Positions 1-7,872 are shown, counted from the first letter of the stretch. The stretch is 64,000 bases of DNA from Actinomyces faecalis (GCF_013184985.2 NZ_CP063418.1:1612001-1676000), one strand, 5' to 3'. Notes: generated by a model from the letters alone, not told the origin. Translations and numbers: made by a program.

Positions 1-23
1 TCGGCGTCGTCGTGCGTGCTCAT
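1..23 (-). CDS. 5' end of the next element gene (partial)
   Basis: An ATG at 23-21 overlaps the ssb stop codon in an ATGA arrangement and opens a leftward frame reading M-S-T-H-D-D-A before the window edge. Only seven codons are present, so the product cannot be named. The same overlap style as its neighbours supports a real, translationally coupled gene. Confidence 0.5.
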
Positions 24-625
24 GGGTGTGTCCTCTCGGGGTCTAGCAAGGGCGGCTCGTCGCCGAATGAGGTGGCTCCTGCGGTGGCCCAGGGGTCGTC
101 CGGGGTGCCACCAGGCGGGGCCTGGTAGGAACCGGAACTCTGCTGCTGTGCTTGCGGCTGGCCGCCGGCACCTGGCTGAGTCGGCGGCTGTCCCCACGCC
201 TGGGACGCGTCAGGACTGCGGTAGCCCTGGGTGGCGGCAGTGTGCCCGCCAGCCTGCGCACGGTCCGCCCGCTGGACCTCAGCCTTGGCGTACCGCAGTG
301 AGGGACCAACCTCGTCAACCTGCATCTCCACCACCGTGCGGGACACCCCCTGACGGTCGGTGTAGGAACGCTGGGCCAGCCGCCCCTGCGCGATCACGCG
401 CATACCCTTACGCAGCGACTCCGCCACGTGATCGGCAACGTCTCTCCATACCGTGCAGCGCATGAACAGCGCCTGCCCTTCCTGCCACTGGCCCGCCTGC
501 CGGTCGAAGACCCGCGGCGTCGAGGCGATCGTGAACGCGGCCACCGCCACCCCAGACGCGGTGAAGCGCAGCTCAGGGTCCGCAGTCAGGTTCCCGATGA
601 TCGTGATAACGGTGTCCCCAGCCAT
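20..625 (-). CDS. ssb: Phage-encoded single-stranded DNA-binding protein
   Basis: A 201-residue protein with an N-terminal OB fold (about residues 1-110; [15 protein letters not shown] near the start and [13 protein letters not shown] later) followed by a Q/G/P-rich disordered tail. SSB coats single-stranded DNA during replication and recombination. The C-terminus is unusual: actinobacterial SSBs usually end in an acidic tip such as DEPPF, whereas here DEPPL is followed by eight extra residues ending ERTHP, which could alter partner binding. The start is the ATG at 625, overlapping the upstream stop as TGATG. It lies among other element genes, so it is most likely the element's own SSB and not the host copy. 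Confidence 0.93.
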   Translation of the reverse strand: MAGDTVITIIGNLTADPELRFTASGVAVAAFTIASTPRVFDRQAGQWQEGQALFMRCTVWRDVADHVAESLRKGMRVIAQGRLAQRSYTDRQGVSRTVVEMQVDEVGPSLRYAKAEVQRADRAQAGGHTAATQGYRSPDASQAWGQPPTQPGAGGQPQAQQQSSGSYQAPPGGTPDDPWATAGATSFGDEPPLLDPERTHP

Positions 626-924
626 CAGTCAGTCACCCCGATCGGGATGAGCTCGGCCCAGTGCGGCGAGCCCTGTCTCCTCCAGCGCAGGCCGTCACAC
701 GGCCTGCAGCGCGGGCAGAAGACCTCATAGGTGTGCCCGTAGCCGCTGCGGTGGCCCATACGCCGCCACCCCTCAGCCTCCAGGACCTGCCACCAGGCCT
801 CCAGGTCCTCCCACCGGCGAACCGGGTCCACCCGCACCTCAACGCTGCTCGACGCGTCACAGGCCGCGCTACTGCAGTAGGCCGTGACAGTCGCGAGGGC
901 CTCAACCAGGGCCATCTCCATCAC
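625..924 (-). CDS. Hypothetical element protein with Cys pairs
   Basis: A 99-residue acidic protein of unknown function. It has a C-x4-C pair near residues 17-22 and a CPRCRPC cluster near residues 70-76 that could bind zinc. Start choices are GTG 924, overlapping the upstream stop as GTGA, or ATG 921. It is translationally coupled to ssb downstream. The middle (W-E-D-L-E-A-W-W) looks like a small globular fold, but I recognise no family. Confidence 0.6.
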   Translation of the reverse strand: MMEMALVEALATVTAYCSSAACDASSSVEVRVDPVRRWEDLEAWWQVLEAEGWRRMGHRSGYGHTYEVFCPRCRPCDGLRWRRQGSPHWAELIPIGVTD

Positions 925-1313
925 GGCTGTCCCTCCGTCCCACCGATGACAGCGACAGGCACGCGCAGCGCGAGCAACTGGTTGATCAGTGCTGCCCCAA
1001 ACAAAGGCTCGACATCCTTCATGGCTCCCGGGTGAGCCAGGACCTCCTGAAGCCGCCGGACGACGTCAACGGGCACCGCCACCACCTGCTCCCACTGGTC
1101 GATGCAGTCAGCGCCAGGTGCCATGTACAGCCCCATCGAGGGCACGTAGTAGCCGCCGTCGAGCTCGTCGCGGACCGCCAGCCTGTCGTGCACACAGGTC
1201 AGGGTGTTAGTCCACGCCCCGCAACGGATCACAATCATCTGCGCACCAGGCCACTGCTCGCGCGCAGTGGCCTCAGCGGGCATCTGCCCACACACATGCT
1301 CAGCCACAGTCAT
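921..1313 (-). CDS. Hypothetical element protein
   Basis: A protein of about 130 residues with no recognised domain; it contains a hydrophobic C-terminal helix (ALINQLLALRVPVAVIGG) and four scattered Cys. The ATG at 1313 directly abuts an AAGGAG ribosome-binding site with no spacing. A GTG at 1307 gives a six-base spacing, so the true start is probably 1307, giving 128 residues. It overlaps the next gene by four bases and belongs to the leftward early-type operon of the element. Confidence 0.6.
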   Translation of the reverse strand: MTVAEHVCGQMPAEATAREQWPGAQMIVIRCGAWTNTLTCVHDRLAVRDELDGGYYVPSMGLYMAPGADCIDQWEQVVAVPVDVVRRLQEVLAHPGAMKDVEPLFGAALINQLLALRVPVAVIGGTEGQP

Positions 1314-1328
1314 CTCCTTCGGTCATGG

Positions 1329-1649
1329 TTAGTCATTGCACCCGCAGGTCCCGTCCAGCGGGTCATAGCGCTTACCGCACGACTCGCAGATAGCCAGTGC
1401 CTCGGGCCGGTAGTCGAAGCGCCTGCGGGTCCGCCGCCGCGGCACCGGTGCCGGGGGTGGGGCTGGTTCCTGGGAACGTCCCTGCCCAGCCGGGTCAGGG
1501 TCCTGGCTGGCGGCGCACTGGACGCACTCACCCTCGGCCCCATAGACCACGGACCTTCTGGGCCAGCCGTCGATACGCTCAGTGGGCCGCATGAGCGCCC
1601 CGCAGGTACGGCAGCGCACCGGCCCGGCCCCGAACTTGATGGGCTTCAC
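1329..1649 (-). CDS. Small zinc-ribbon element protein
   Basis: A 106-residue protein with two Cys clusters: CRTC and CVQC in the N-terminal half, then CESCG and CGC near the C-terminus. A proline- and arginine-rich linker at about residues 55-80 joins them. This pattern is typical of small phage zinc-ribbon proteins that bind nucleic acid or other proteins, but no function can be assigned. The ATG at 1649 overlaps the RusA stop codon (ATGA), indicating translational coupling. Confidence 0.65.
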   Translation of the reverse strand: MKPIKFGAGPVRCRTCGALMRPTERIDGWPRRSVVYGAEGECVQCAASQDPDPAGQGRSQEPAPPPAPVPRRRTRRRFDYRPEALAICESCGKRYDPLDGTCGCND

Positions 1650-2065
1650 CGTCCATCACCACCGACCGGGTAGAGAGCGAGCTCGAAGCTGATCGTGGGC
1701 TGGCCCATCCACCGCCTGGAGCGCTCTGGCGACAGACGCCAGTCCGGGCCGGCCAGGTGGAAGGCGTCATCGTCAGGCAGCACCCCGGCGTCGACCAGAC
1801 CGTCCACGATCGCCTTGATCGTGGGGGTGAAGTTGTGCAGGTCCCGGCGACGCCGGTCAGGCAGGGCCACCGTCACCACCAGGCGGGCGCGCTCCATCCT
1901 GGGTGCTCGCTGGAGCCTGGCCACAGCGCACGCCTGCTCACGCAGCTCACGCACCCGCCTCCACCGCCTCCGGTCCCGGGAGCAGCGACGGTCGTTCTCT
2001 CCCAGCACGTCGGCGGGCAGCATCCGAAACACCACCGAGTACACCGCCCCGCTCACCTCGCTCAC
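1646..2065 (-). CDS. rusA: RusA-type Holliday junction resolvase
   Basis: A 139-residue protein with the RusA signature in its C-terminal half: D75, N78, K84, D88 and the acidic run D98-D100 (motif RRDLHNFTPTIKAIVDGL). These are the metal-binding and catalytic residues of this nuclease family. RusA cuts Holliday junctions in phage recombination and replication. Length fits the family (about 120-140). The start is GTG 2065, overlapping the upstream stop as GTGA. It sits with ssb, as recombination functions often do in phage early operons. Confidence 0.85.
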   Translation of the reverse strand: MSEVSGAVYSVVFRMLPADVLGENDRRCSRDRRRWRRVRELREQACAVARLQRAPRMERARLVVTVALPDRRRRDLHNFTPTIKAIVDGLVDAGVLPDDDAFHLAGPDWRLSPERSRRWMGQPTISFELALYPVGGDGR

Positions 2066-2403
2066 GCGTCCACCTCCTGGAGGCCGTCGTGGACACCTGC
2101 CGGGCCTGCCCCGGCCGGATGGTCCTCAGCAGGCAGCACGGCAGGCACATGCCCCGCCTGGGGCTCCCACTGGGCGAGCAGTGGCGGGTTGAAACCTCCC
2201 CAGCAGTCGATAGTCAGGCCCAGGGAGGTGGTGACCACGACACCTGGTGCCCGCTCGTAGCCAGCCTCAGTGAGCATGGCCCGCACATCCTCGGTGAGCA
2301 GGTGGGTGGTGTAGCGGGCACGGCGCTTGTCCAGCCACCTCTTGGTGGCCCGGCACGCCTGGCACGGGCTGTCAGGCTCATAGATACTGATCCGCACACT
2401 CAC
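2062..2403 (-). CDS. Glutaredoxin/NrdH-like redox protein
   Basis: A 113-residue protein whose first 75 or so residues resemble NrdH/glutaredoxin. A beta strand (RISIYEP) leads into a C14-Q-A-C17 active site, followed by TKRWLDKRRARY and VRAMLTEAGYERAPGVVV, the cis-Pro-like region. NrdH normally donates electrons to class Ib ribonucleotide reductase. Phages of actinobacteria often carry NrdH-like genes, and this one may support the host reductase. About 35 extra C-terminal residues are not typical. The start is GTG 2403 with a GTGA overlap. Confidence 0.7.
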   Translation of the reverse strand: MSVRISIYEPDSPCQACRATKRWLDKRRARYTTHLLTEDVRAMLTEAGYERAPGVVVTTSLGLTIDCWGGFNPPLLAQWEPQAGHVPAVLPAEDHPAGAGPAGVHDGLQEVDA

Positions 2404-2615
2404 CGCGTGCCACCTTTCATCACCTGTGGTCTGGTCATCTCATGCGCCAGCCTCCTCACAGCCCGCCAGGCGGTACGCCGGTCCCGCTCTATCGCGGCCA
2501 CCACGTCGTCCCTCACCCCGGCGCCGTAGGTGCGTCCCAGACGCTCAGAGGGCACCCGGATGCTGTCCTCGACCACCCCGAGGGTGTCGCACTGGATACG
2601 GATCGTGACAATCAC
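2400..2615 (-). CDS. Small hypothetical element protein (71 aa)
   Basis: The open frame extends upstream to 2831, but a GTG at 2615 preceded by GGTGAGG and overlapping the upstream membrane gene's stop (GTGA) is the convincing start. The product is basic and helical toward the C-terminus (IERDRRTAWRAVRRLAHEM) with a strand-rich N-terminus. I recognise no family. The four-base overlaps at both ends show it is part of the coupled operon. Confidence 0.55.
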   Translation of the reverse strand: MIVTIRIQCDTLGVVEDSIRVPSERLGRTYGAGVRDDVVAAIERDRRTAWRAVRRLAHEMTRPQVMKGGTR

Positions 2616-2935
2616 CAGAACCTCACCGCCGAGCGCCTGACCTGGCCCCTCATGCGTCGGTCCCCCAGCCCGCTCCGCTCCCGGTGACGCAGGAAGGCCA
2701 GAGCGCAGACATGCAGCAGGCACAGCCCCCACATGGCACCCGCGATACCCCACTCCCCCACAGTCGGCTGCGACTGCACGAACTTCACGACGAAGAGGCC
2801 GACAGCCACGCACGCCGCGCACAGGGACCACGCTGTCGACGCTCTGACACGGGTGATCGACTCATGACGCCACGCCTCAGTGATCCACATGCACGCCCAG
2901 GTAGCCGCGAACACGGCCAGGACCGCCTCACTCAT
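2612..2935 (-). CDS. Small membrane protein of the element
   Basis: A 107-residue protein with about three transmembrane segments: residues 1-18 (SEAVLAVFAATWACMWI), about 38-55 (SLCAACVAVGLFVVKFV) and about 64-82 (WGIAGAMWGLCLLHVCALAF). A charged tail follows. The ATG at 2935 overlaps the end of the ParB-domain gene. The function is unknown; small phage membrane proteins often act in superinfection exclusion or lysis timing, but nothing here shows that. Confidence 0.55.
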   Translation of the reverse strand: MSEAVLAVFAATWACMWITEAWRHESITRVRASTAWSLCAACVAVGLFVVKFVQSQPTVGEWGIAGAMWGLCLLHVCALAFLRHRERSGLGDRRMRGQVRRSAVRFW

Positions 2936-4670
2936 CACCCTCACCACCCTGTGTGGCAGCGGCATCGATGACCTGACGCTCGATGTCGGAGGGCGTATAC
3001 CCCCACGCCACCAGGTAGCGCAGGTGATGCCTGATGATCGACCTCAGCTGCGGCCCGTATGGCTTGTCCTGCCAGGAGTCCCGCTCGACCACGCCCTCCA
3101 CGCACGCCAGGTGCAGACCGAGCAGGCCACGCTCGGCGGCCACAGTCGAGGCCGGAGCCAGCAGAGAGTCTGGCTCCACGCCCACACGCTCCATGCCCTT
3201 GCCTCTGGCGGAGGAGGAGACGTTGACAAGCGCCCACCGAGCCACACGAAGTTCATAGGCGGCAGCATCATTAGGCACCCGGCGCTGCTTGAGCAGCGTG
3301 TCCCTGACCCAGGCCCGCCGCACCGCGCACGCGGCGTCCCACTCGTCGTTGTTCTTACGGACCAGTGCCCGCTGGGCTGCCACCTCAGCAGGCTGAGGGC
3401 CAGAGGTCGCGCCGGAGGCGGGCGTGGCATACCGGTTGCGGTGCCCGTGGGCAGTCCAGTCCAGGCACACCGGGTAGCACTCCGCCACCTCCTGGTCGTC
3501 CCTCCAGGTGGTGTCGACGACGACGGCGTGCCCCGGGCACGTCACATGCTCCACCTCGTCCAGACGCTGGCCGTGCCTGTCCTCCAGGCTCGTTAGGTAC
3601 CTCCACCTGCAGCCTGCGCCCGGGGCTGCCTTAGCGAGCGATATTGCCTTGATCCCACAGGCCTCCTGCTCACGGATCTTCTCAGCGATCAGCCGCTCAC
3701 GACGCAGCACCCTGGCACGAGCCTCCAGGATGTGATCGATCTGGGCAGGGTCATCCTCGATCTCCTCAACCGCTCCAGCCAGGCTCATCTCGTCAGTAGC
3801 CTCGGCGGCCAGGTCCGCGACCTTGCCCAGGGCCAGCAGGTCCAGGCCCGGCACCCGCCGCCCCAGGTCCCGCACCACCTCCGGAGCCCCGGCGACCCTG
3901 CGCGCCGCCCTGATCTCCTCCAGGTGCGCGCCGGTACGGCGGTGGATGTCCTGACGGGGCACACCCATCAGCACCAGCTGCTCGATCGCCTCCGCACGCT
4001 CCACGCTCGTGACGTGCTCGGCCTCGTCATTCATCACCAGCTGCCGCTCAATCCGAGCCTGCTCGTCATCAACCGCCACCACCAGGCACGGCACCATCCC
4101 CAGCCCAGCCCTGAGCGCACCGACCAGGCGTCGGTGACCGTCATGGACCACCAGACCAGTCAGCGTCGGGTACACGTGCAGGTCACGCAGCACGCCCTGA
4201 GTCCGAATGGTCTCTACGAAGGCGTCAGACACCTTGAGGTTCCGGCGGATGTTCGACCCGCCGTCCAGCAGGGACGGGTCCACCAGGACACGCTCACCGG
4301 GGACGACCTCACCCAGCGGCGAGCGCGCCTCGGCCTCGGACAGCACCCGAGGGCCAGGAGAGTGCTGTGCGCCTGCGCCCATAACGGGGCTCCGACCGAC
4401 GACACCAGCCTCCACCAGGAAGCCCACGTCATAGGTCGAGGGGCGGTTGTTGTCGCCCCGGTGGATAGTCACCCAGCCGGCTGCCTCCAGGCGCTCCAGC
4501 ACACGCTGCAGCGTGCGAGACGACATCTCGGTGGCCGAGGCCAGCCGCGACAGGGACACACTCACCCGCGCGTCATCATCGGCCATTCCGGCGAGCACCT
4601 CAGCCACCAGCCGAGCCTGCTCATCATCCAGGCCGATCACCGTCACCGGCTCCGACGTCACTGTTGTCAT
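2928..4670 (-). CDS. ParB-domain protein with N-terminal winged-helix region
   Basis: A 580-residue protein. Residues about 35-83 look like a winged helix (SRLASATEMSSRTLQRVLE, then GWVTIHRGDNNRPSTY). Residues about 128-230 form a ParB/Srx-like domain with the box DGHRRLVGA around 177-185, and a helical KorB/Spo0J-like DNA-binding part follows to about 330. The C-terminal 250 residues are unrecognised and contain Cys. The start ATG 4670 overlaps the upstream stop as ATGA; the open frame upstream of it is a shadow. No parA is present, so a role in partition is unsupported; phage ParB-like proteins can also act as regulators or CTP-dependent clamps. Confidence 0.8.
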   Translation of the reverse strand: MTTVTSEPVTVIGLDDEQARLVAEVLAGMADDDARVSVSLSRLASATEMSSRTLQRVLERLEAAGWVTIHRGDNNRPSTYDVGFLVEAGVVGRSPVMGAGAQHSPGPRVLSEAEARSPLGEVVPGERVLVDPSLLDGGSNIRRNLKVSDAFVETIRTQGVLRDLHVYPTLTGLVVHDGHRRLVGALRAGLGMVPCLVVAVDDEQARIERQLVMNDEAEHVTSVERAEAIEQLVLMGVPRQDIHRRTGAHLEEIRAARRVAGAPEVVRDLGRRVPGLDLLALGKVADLAAEATDEMSLAGAVEEIEDDPAQIDHILEARARVLRRERLIAEKIREQEACGIKAISLAKAAPGAGCRWRYLTSLEDRHGQRLDEVEHVTCPGHAVVVDTTWRDDQEVAECYPVCLDWTAHGHRNRYATPASGATSGPQPAEVAAQRALVRKNNDEWDAACAVRRAWVRDTLLKQRRVPNDAAAYELRVARWALVNVSSSARGKGMERVGVEPDSLLAPASTVAAERGLLGLHLACVEGVVERDSWQDKPYGPQLRSIIRHHLRYLVAWGYTPSDIERQVIDAAATQGGEGDE

Positions 4671-5002
4671 GAGAACAGTCCTTCCTGCTCCTGTCCGGTC
4701 TCCTGCTGCTGGCGGCGCAGCCGTATGCCCTGTGTCAGGTAGCGGCTGATCTGCCGCTCCGGGTCCACCGTCAGCACCAGCTGCCCCGTCTGCTGGGCGG
4801 CAGCCCAGGTCACGTGCTCCTCCAGGCACGGGTTCACGCACCCCGCCTCAGCCAGTGCCGTGGCCACCGCTTGCGGCTGCGCGGCGGCAGCAGCGCTGAG
4901 AACATTGAGCACCAGCCGGGGAGCCTCACCGCGCTGGTGCTCGGTGAGCTGCATCCAGGCCTTTCGGCGCGGCCCTGCCGCCAAAATGTTGTCCGCGCTC
5001 AC
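4667..5002 (-). CDS. Hypothetical element protein (111 aa)
   Basis: A largely helical protein with an Ala/Gln-rich middle (LSAAAAAQPQAVATALAEAG), two Cys near residue 57 and a Gln/Glu-rich basic C-terminus (RLRRQQQETGQEQEG). No family is recognised. The GTG at 5002 overlaps the stop of the WhiB-like gene (GTGA), and its own stop overlaps the start of the ParB-domain gene, so the three are probably translated together. Confidence 0.6.
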   Translation of the reverse strand: MSADNILAAGPRRKAWMQLTEHQRGEAPRLVLNVLSAAAAAQPQAVATALAEAGCVNPCLEEHVTWAAAQQTGQLVLTVDPERQISRYLTQGIRLRRQQQETGQEQEGLFS

Positions 5003-5283
5003 GACGCCACCACCCGGGCGCAGGCCAGACGCTCACGCTCATCCGGGGTCAGCCCACCCCACACGCCGAAGCGGCGCCGGTCGCGGGCCTCGCACTCCAT
5101 GGCGTAGGACAGGCACTCATCGACCACCGGGCACCGGCAGCACACCGACACCGCAGCATCCGACGACCCACCACCCATACTCGACGGGAACCACAAATCC
5201 ATGTCGATCTGCGCGCACAGCGCCTGCTCCTGCCACGACAGGGCACCACGCGACGCCCCCACCAGCCCCCTCAGCCCAGCCAC
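4999..5283 (-). CDS. WhiB-like iron-sulfur transcription factor
   Basis: A 94-residue protein with the WhiB family layout: C23, then C48-x2-C51-x5-C57, which bind a 4Fe-4S cluster, followed by the GVWGG turn at residues 73-77 and a basic/acidic tail. C49 and C64 are additional cysteines. WhiB proteins bind sigma factor and sense redox or nitric oxide; actinophage copies can rewire host transcription. The GTG start at 5283 lies 13 bases inside the upstream membrane gene. It is the likeliest positive or negative regulator of host promoters in the element. Confidence 0.88.
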   Translation of the reverse strand: MAGLRGLVGASRGALSWQEQALCAQIDMDLWFPSSMGGGSSDAAVSVCCRCPVVDECLSYAMECEARDRRRFGVWGGLTPDERERLACARVVAS

Positions 5284-5489
5284 GACACGACCCGCTCACC
5301 ACTCACACGGCGCCCTGGCGTCGCACGGCACGCCGCGTGAGCCAGCCACACAGCCAGCACGGAGCAGGCCAGGGCAGCACGCTCCAGCGCCCAGCGGCGA
5401 CGCGCCCACGCCCACGCAGCCGCCACAGCAAGCACCAGTACAGCGGCTACGACCAGCGCAAACTGCACCATGCCGTCAGTCACCACCAT
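5271..5489 (-). CDS. Small two-helix membrane protein (72 aa)
   Basis: From the ATG at 5489 the product has two hydrophobic helices (about residues 8-28, FALVVAAVLVLAVAAAWAW, and about 38-55, ALACSVLAVWLAHAA) separated by a basic loop. A longer open frame begins at 5618, but that region overlaps the preceding small gene and is low-complexity. The ribosome-binding site is weak. The function is unknown; a holin-like or exclusion role would be speculation. Confidence 0.45.
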   Translation of the reverse strand: MVVTDGMVQFALVVAAVLVLAVAAAWAWARRRWALERAALACSVLAVWLAHAACRATPGRRVSGERVVSWLG

Positions 5490-5502
5490 CACGTCACTAC
5501 TC

Positions 5503-5670
5503 TCAGCGACCACTGGGCACCTCCTCGACCTCGCTGGGAACCAGCACATCCAGCACAGACACCACCTGTCCCCGCCCACGGGCCAGACCCAGGGCAGTGG
5601 CCACCACAGACAGCACACCCCTACGAGGGGCCCTGTGGCGGGGCACGTAGATAGACTTCACCCGAGGCAT
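5503..5670 (-). CDS. Small hypothetical element protein (55 aa)
   Basis: The ATG at 5670 has an AAGGA ribosome-binding site about ten bases upstream, which makes it preferable to the ATG at 5691. The product begins MPRVKSIYVPRHRAPRRG, is strongly basic at the N-terminus and ends with an acidic stretch. No family is recognised. It ends 13 bases before the next small membrane gene. Confidence 0.45.
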   Translation of the reverse strand: MPRVKSIYVPRHRAPRRGVLSVVATALGLARGRGQVVSVLDVLVPSEVEEVPSGR

Positions 5671-5692
5671 GTCTCGTTTTCCTTGTCTCACC

Positions 5693-5723
5693 GCCCGCCA
5701 GCCGTTACCCCCGGCTGGCGGGC
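5693..5723 (+). terminator. Perfect 12-bp hairpin with T-rich tail on plus strand
   Basis: GCCCGCCAGCCG at 5693-5704 pairs with CGGCTGGCGGGC at 5712-5723 across a 7-base loop, followed on the plus strand by ACTTTTCTG. As a rho-independent terminator it would stop rightward transcription, although genes on both sides run leftward. It may therefore block antisense transcription, or act as a bidirectional mRNA-processing hairpin between the two leftward genes. Confidence 0.55.
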
Positions 5724-5732
5724 ACTTTTCTG

Positions 5733-6341
5733 TCAGTGGCCGGTGTTATGGGGTCGGCACTCTGCGATGCGTTTGTCGACGTCGGTATGTAGAGACGCAA
5801 CCCTGCGTCGCATCTCGCACAGGCGTTGACGCAACTCATCGATCGAGCTGGCCGGCTCCGGGCCGGGTGCAGGTGATGGCACCGCACCTGCACCCGACCG
5901 GCAGCCCCCACCGCAGCCAGCACACCCCGAAGACACAGGCGCACCCACTGCGGGGACCTCCTCGGTAGGCTCCGAGGCACCACTACCTGTCGACGACGCC
6001 GGAGCACCCACGCCAGCGCCGTCACCGCCTACCGAGGAGGAGTCATTATGGAAACCGGCATCCTCGACGAGACGGAAGAGTGACGGCTCCACCACGAACC
6101 TCACGCGCTCAGCGTCAGCCTCTATGACGAGGTGGATACGGCGTTCCCTGCGTGCCGCCAGGCAGCCGCTGCACAAGACATCACCCCTGATGAGCCTGTC
6201 TAGGAGCTTGTCGGCATAGATGGGGACAGTCGTGCCGCACACCATGCAGGGCACACCCACACACCCGTCACCGAGCACCGGGTACGACGGACGAGAGACG
6301 GCCTGCCCTGCCTGATCGGCACATGAGCGTCGCTGCATCAC
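5733..6341 (-). CDS. Hypothetical element protein with two CxxC pairs and a disordered middle
   Basis: A 202-residue protein. Residues about 30-60 hold CMVC and CSGC pairs around a short helix, a likely zinc-binding module. Residues about 100-165 are low-complexity Gly/Ala/Ser/Pro with a CAGCGGGC cluster, and the C-terminus is a charged helix (SIDELRQRLCEMRRRVASLHTDVDKRI) that could be a coiled coil. No family is recognised. It is the second gene of the leftward operon, coupled to the excisionase-like gene by a GTGATG overlap (GTG 6341 or ATG 6338). Confidence 0.55.
   Translation of the reverse strand: MMQRRSCADQAGQAVSRPSYPVLGDGCVGVPCMVCGTTVPIYADKLLDRLIRGDVLCSGCLAARRERRIHLVIEADAERVRFVVEPSLFRLVEDAGFHNDSSSVGGDGAGVGAPASSTGSGASEPTEEVPAVGAPVSSGCAGCGGGCRSGAGAVPSPAPGPEPASSIDELRQRLCEMRRRVASLHTDVDKRIAECRPHNTGH
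5957..6040. repeat. 14-bp perfect inverted repeat inside a coding region
   Basis: CCTCCTCGGTAGGC at 5957-5970 is exactly complementary to GCCTACCGAGGAGG at 6027-6040, with 56 bases between. It lies in the low-complexity middle of the 202-residue protein gene. It could fold as an mRNA stem or serve as a protein-binding pair; coincidence is less likely at this length but cannot be excluded. Confidence 0.6.
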
Positions 6342-6550
6342 GCCACCTCCCCGGCAGCCCGCGAGCGCATCTGAGGCCTCATACCGAGACTCTCAGTGAC
6401 ATCATCGGGGTCAAACCGGTAGTGGCCGCCAGGCGTGATGGCTGCGGGGACGAGCTGCTTCCTTTCGACCCAGCGGCGCACGGTCGAGGTGTCCACTCCT
6501 GCCAGGTCAGCCACCTCCGCAGTCGTGTATAGCGTGACTGATGTGCTCAT
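6338..6550 (-). CDS. Excisionase-like MerR-type HTH protein
   Basis: A 70-residue protein (from ATG 6550; an upstream in-frame ATG at 6571 is possible) that is almost entirely one MerR/AlpA-type helix-turn-helix: TTAEVADLAGVDTSTVRRWV followed by the wing GGHYRFDPDDV. Such proteins serve as excisionases (Xis) or Cro-like regulators in integrated elements. It is the first gene of the leftward operon and faces the XRE repressor gene across a 126-base divergent region, the usual genetic-switch layout. Xis or Cro cannot be told apart by reading. Confidence 0.75.
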   Translation of the reverse strand: MSTSVTLYTTAEVADLAGVDTSTVRRWVERKQLVPAAITPGGHYRFDPDDVTESLGMRPQMRSRAAGEVA

Positions 6551-6640
6551 GAGTGAGACTGAACCATACATGCATGATTCACGTCAAGCACGACTCGCGC
6601 GAATCTCACGCCTCCGACACCAAATCGATTCCCTCACCTC

Positions 6641-6670
6641 TTGCGCGTTTTCCACGTTATGCGCGATACT
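6641..6670 (+). promoter_or_regulatory. Candidate leaderless promoter of the repressor gene
   Basis: TTGCGC at 6641-6646 and GATACT at 6665-6670 are spaced by 18 bases. Only six bases separate the -10 element from the ATG at 6677, so transcription would start at or next to the start codon, giving a leaderless mRNA as is common in actinobacteria. No ribosome-binding site is present before the ATG, which agrees. Confidence 0.55.
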
Positions 6671-6676
6671 TCCTTC

Positions 6677-7071
<395 letters not shown>

Positions 7072-7092
7072 ATCGCGCTTGGCGCGGAAAGA

Positions 7093-7121
7093 ACTTTAGC
7101 AACCGGCCACGGCCACGTCGA
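7093..7121 (-). promoter_or_regulatory. Promoter of tRNA-Asn
   Basis: On the minus strand TCGACG (7116-7121) and TAAAGT (7093-7098) are spaced by exactly 17 bases, and the predicted start lies about 15 bases before the tRNA 5' end. The same TAAAGT -10 hexamer occurs in the rRNA promoter of this window. Confidence 0.6.
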
Positions 7122-7162
7122 ATCGACTTGGCGAATAACACCCGCGACATTCCACCGTTTTC

Positions 7163-7792
7163 TTAGTGTGTGGGCAGACCCACACCCTCACGGACTCGCC
7201 TGAGCAGGGCTCGAGCCTCCTCCTGCTGCCTAGCCAGCTCGGTGCTGTCCTCCGCAGGATCCAGTACGGAGTACAGGCCTCCGTCCGTCCGACGTCGGAC
7301 CGAGGCCGTGACGCGTACACCGCTCGCCAGGGTCTGGCTGACGTAGTAGACGATGGCTCGCTCCACCTGCTGGCGCACGGCCAGGCTGAAGGCGGACTCG
7401 TCCACCCTCCGTTCCTCCGCGACCCCGTCACCCCGGTCCTGGCGCAGTGCCGCAGGCAGCACGACCACCCGCTCCTCATCCTCGTGCAAGATGTGAAAGA
7501 CGAGGCTCCGTGTCTGGGCGTCCCACCGTGCGCGGGTCACGCGGTCCCAGCCCGTCACTCCCTGCCAGGCCGCCAGAGGCCCCGCACGGTCGTCTTCCCT
7601 CTCGCCTGCGCCCGCCCCCTCCCCTGGCAGCACACGAGCACCACGCACACCGTCCTCGCAGGCAAGCAGCCAGCAACGGCCGTCAGCGCACACGGGCACG
7701 GCCGCCAGCAGACGGGTCCCGTGCGGCACCTGCTCCACCACCTCGGGCGGAGGCGCGGCAAGCGGTGAACGAGAGCGACGCAACCACGACAT
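7163..7792 (-). CDS. Conserved-looking hypothetical protein
   Basis: A 209-residue protein with no signal peptide and no transmembrane helix. It has a beta-rich N-terminal half (RLLAAVPVCADGRCWLLACEDGV; WDAQTRSLVFHI) and a helical C-terminus (VRQQVERAIVYYVSQTLASGVRVTASVRRR, then LARQQEEARALLRRVREG). The pattern resembles small uncharacterised actinobacterial proteins with a PH-like or YbjN-like fold, but I cannot name a family. It is the first host gene beyond the tRNA, transcribed toward it. Confidence 0.7.
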   Translation of the reverse strand: MSWLRRSRSPLAAPPPEVVEQVPHGTRLLAAVPVCADGRCWLLACEDGVRGARVLPGEGAGAGEREDDRAGPLAAWQGVTGWDRVTRARWDAQTRSLVFHILHEDEERVVVLPAALRQDRGDGVAEERRVDESAFSLAVRQQVERAIVYYVSQTLASGVRVTASVRRRTDGGLYSVLDPAEDSTELARQQEEARALLRRVREGVGLPTH

Positions 7793-7872
7793 GCCCGCAG
7801 GCTACAGGCCAGCCAGGCAGCCCGAGTGACGACGACAGCCTCTCATCCTGACATATCCGGACAACACATACC

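Noticed and set aside
2615..2831. Upstream extension of the 71-residue phage protein
   Set aside because: It overlaps the membrane-protein gene, and a GTG with ribosome-binding site and GTGA overlap at 2615 explains the start.
2928..4670. Plasmid partition system
   Set aside because: No ParA gene or iteron-like origin is visible, and the element is bounded by a tRNA.
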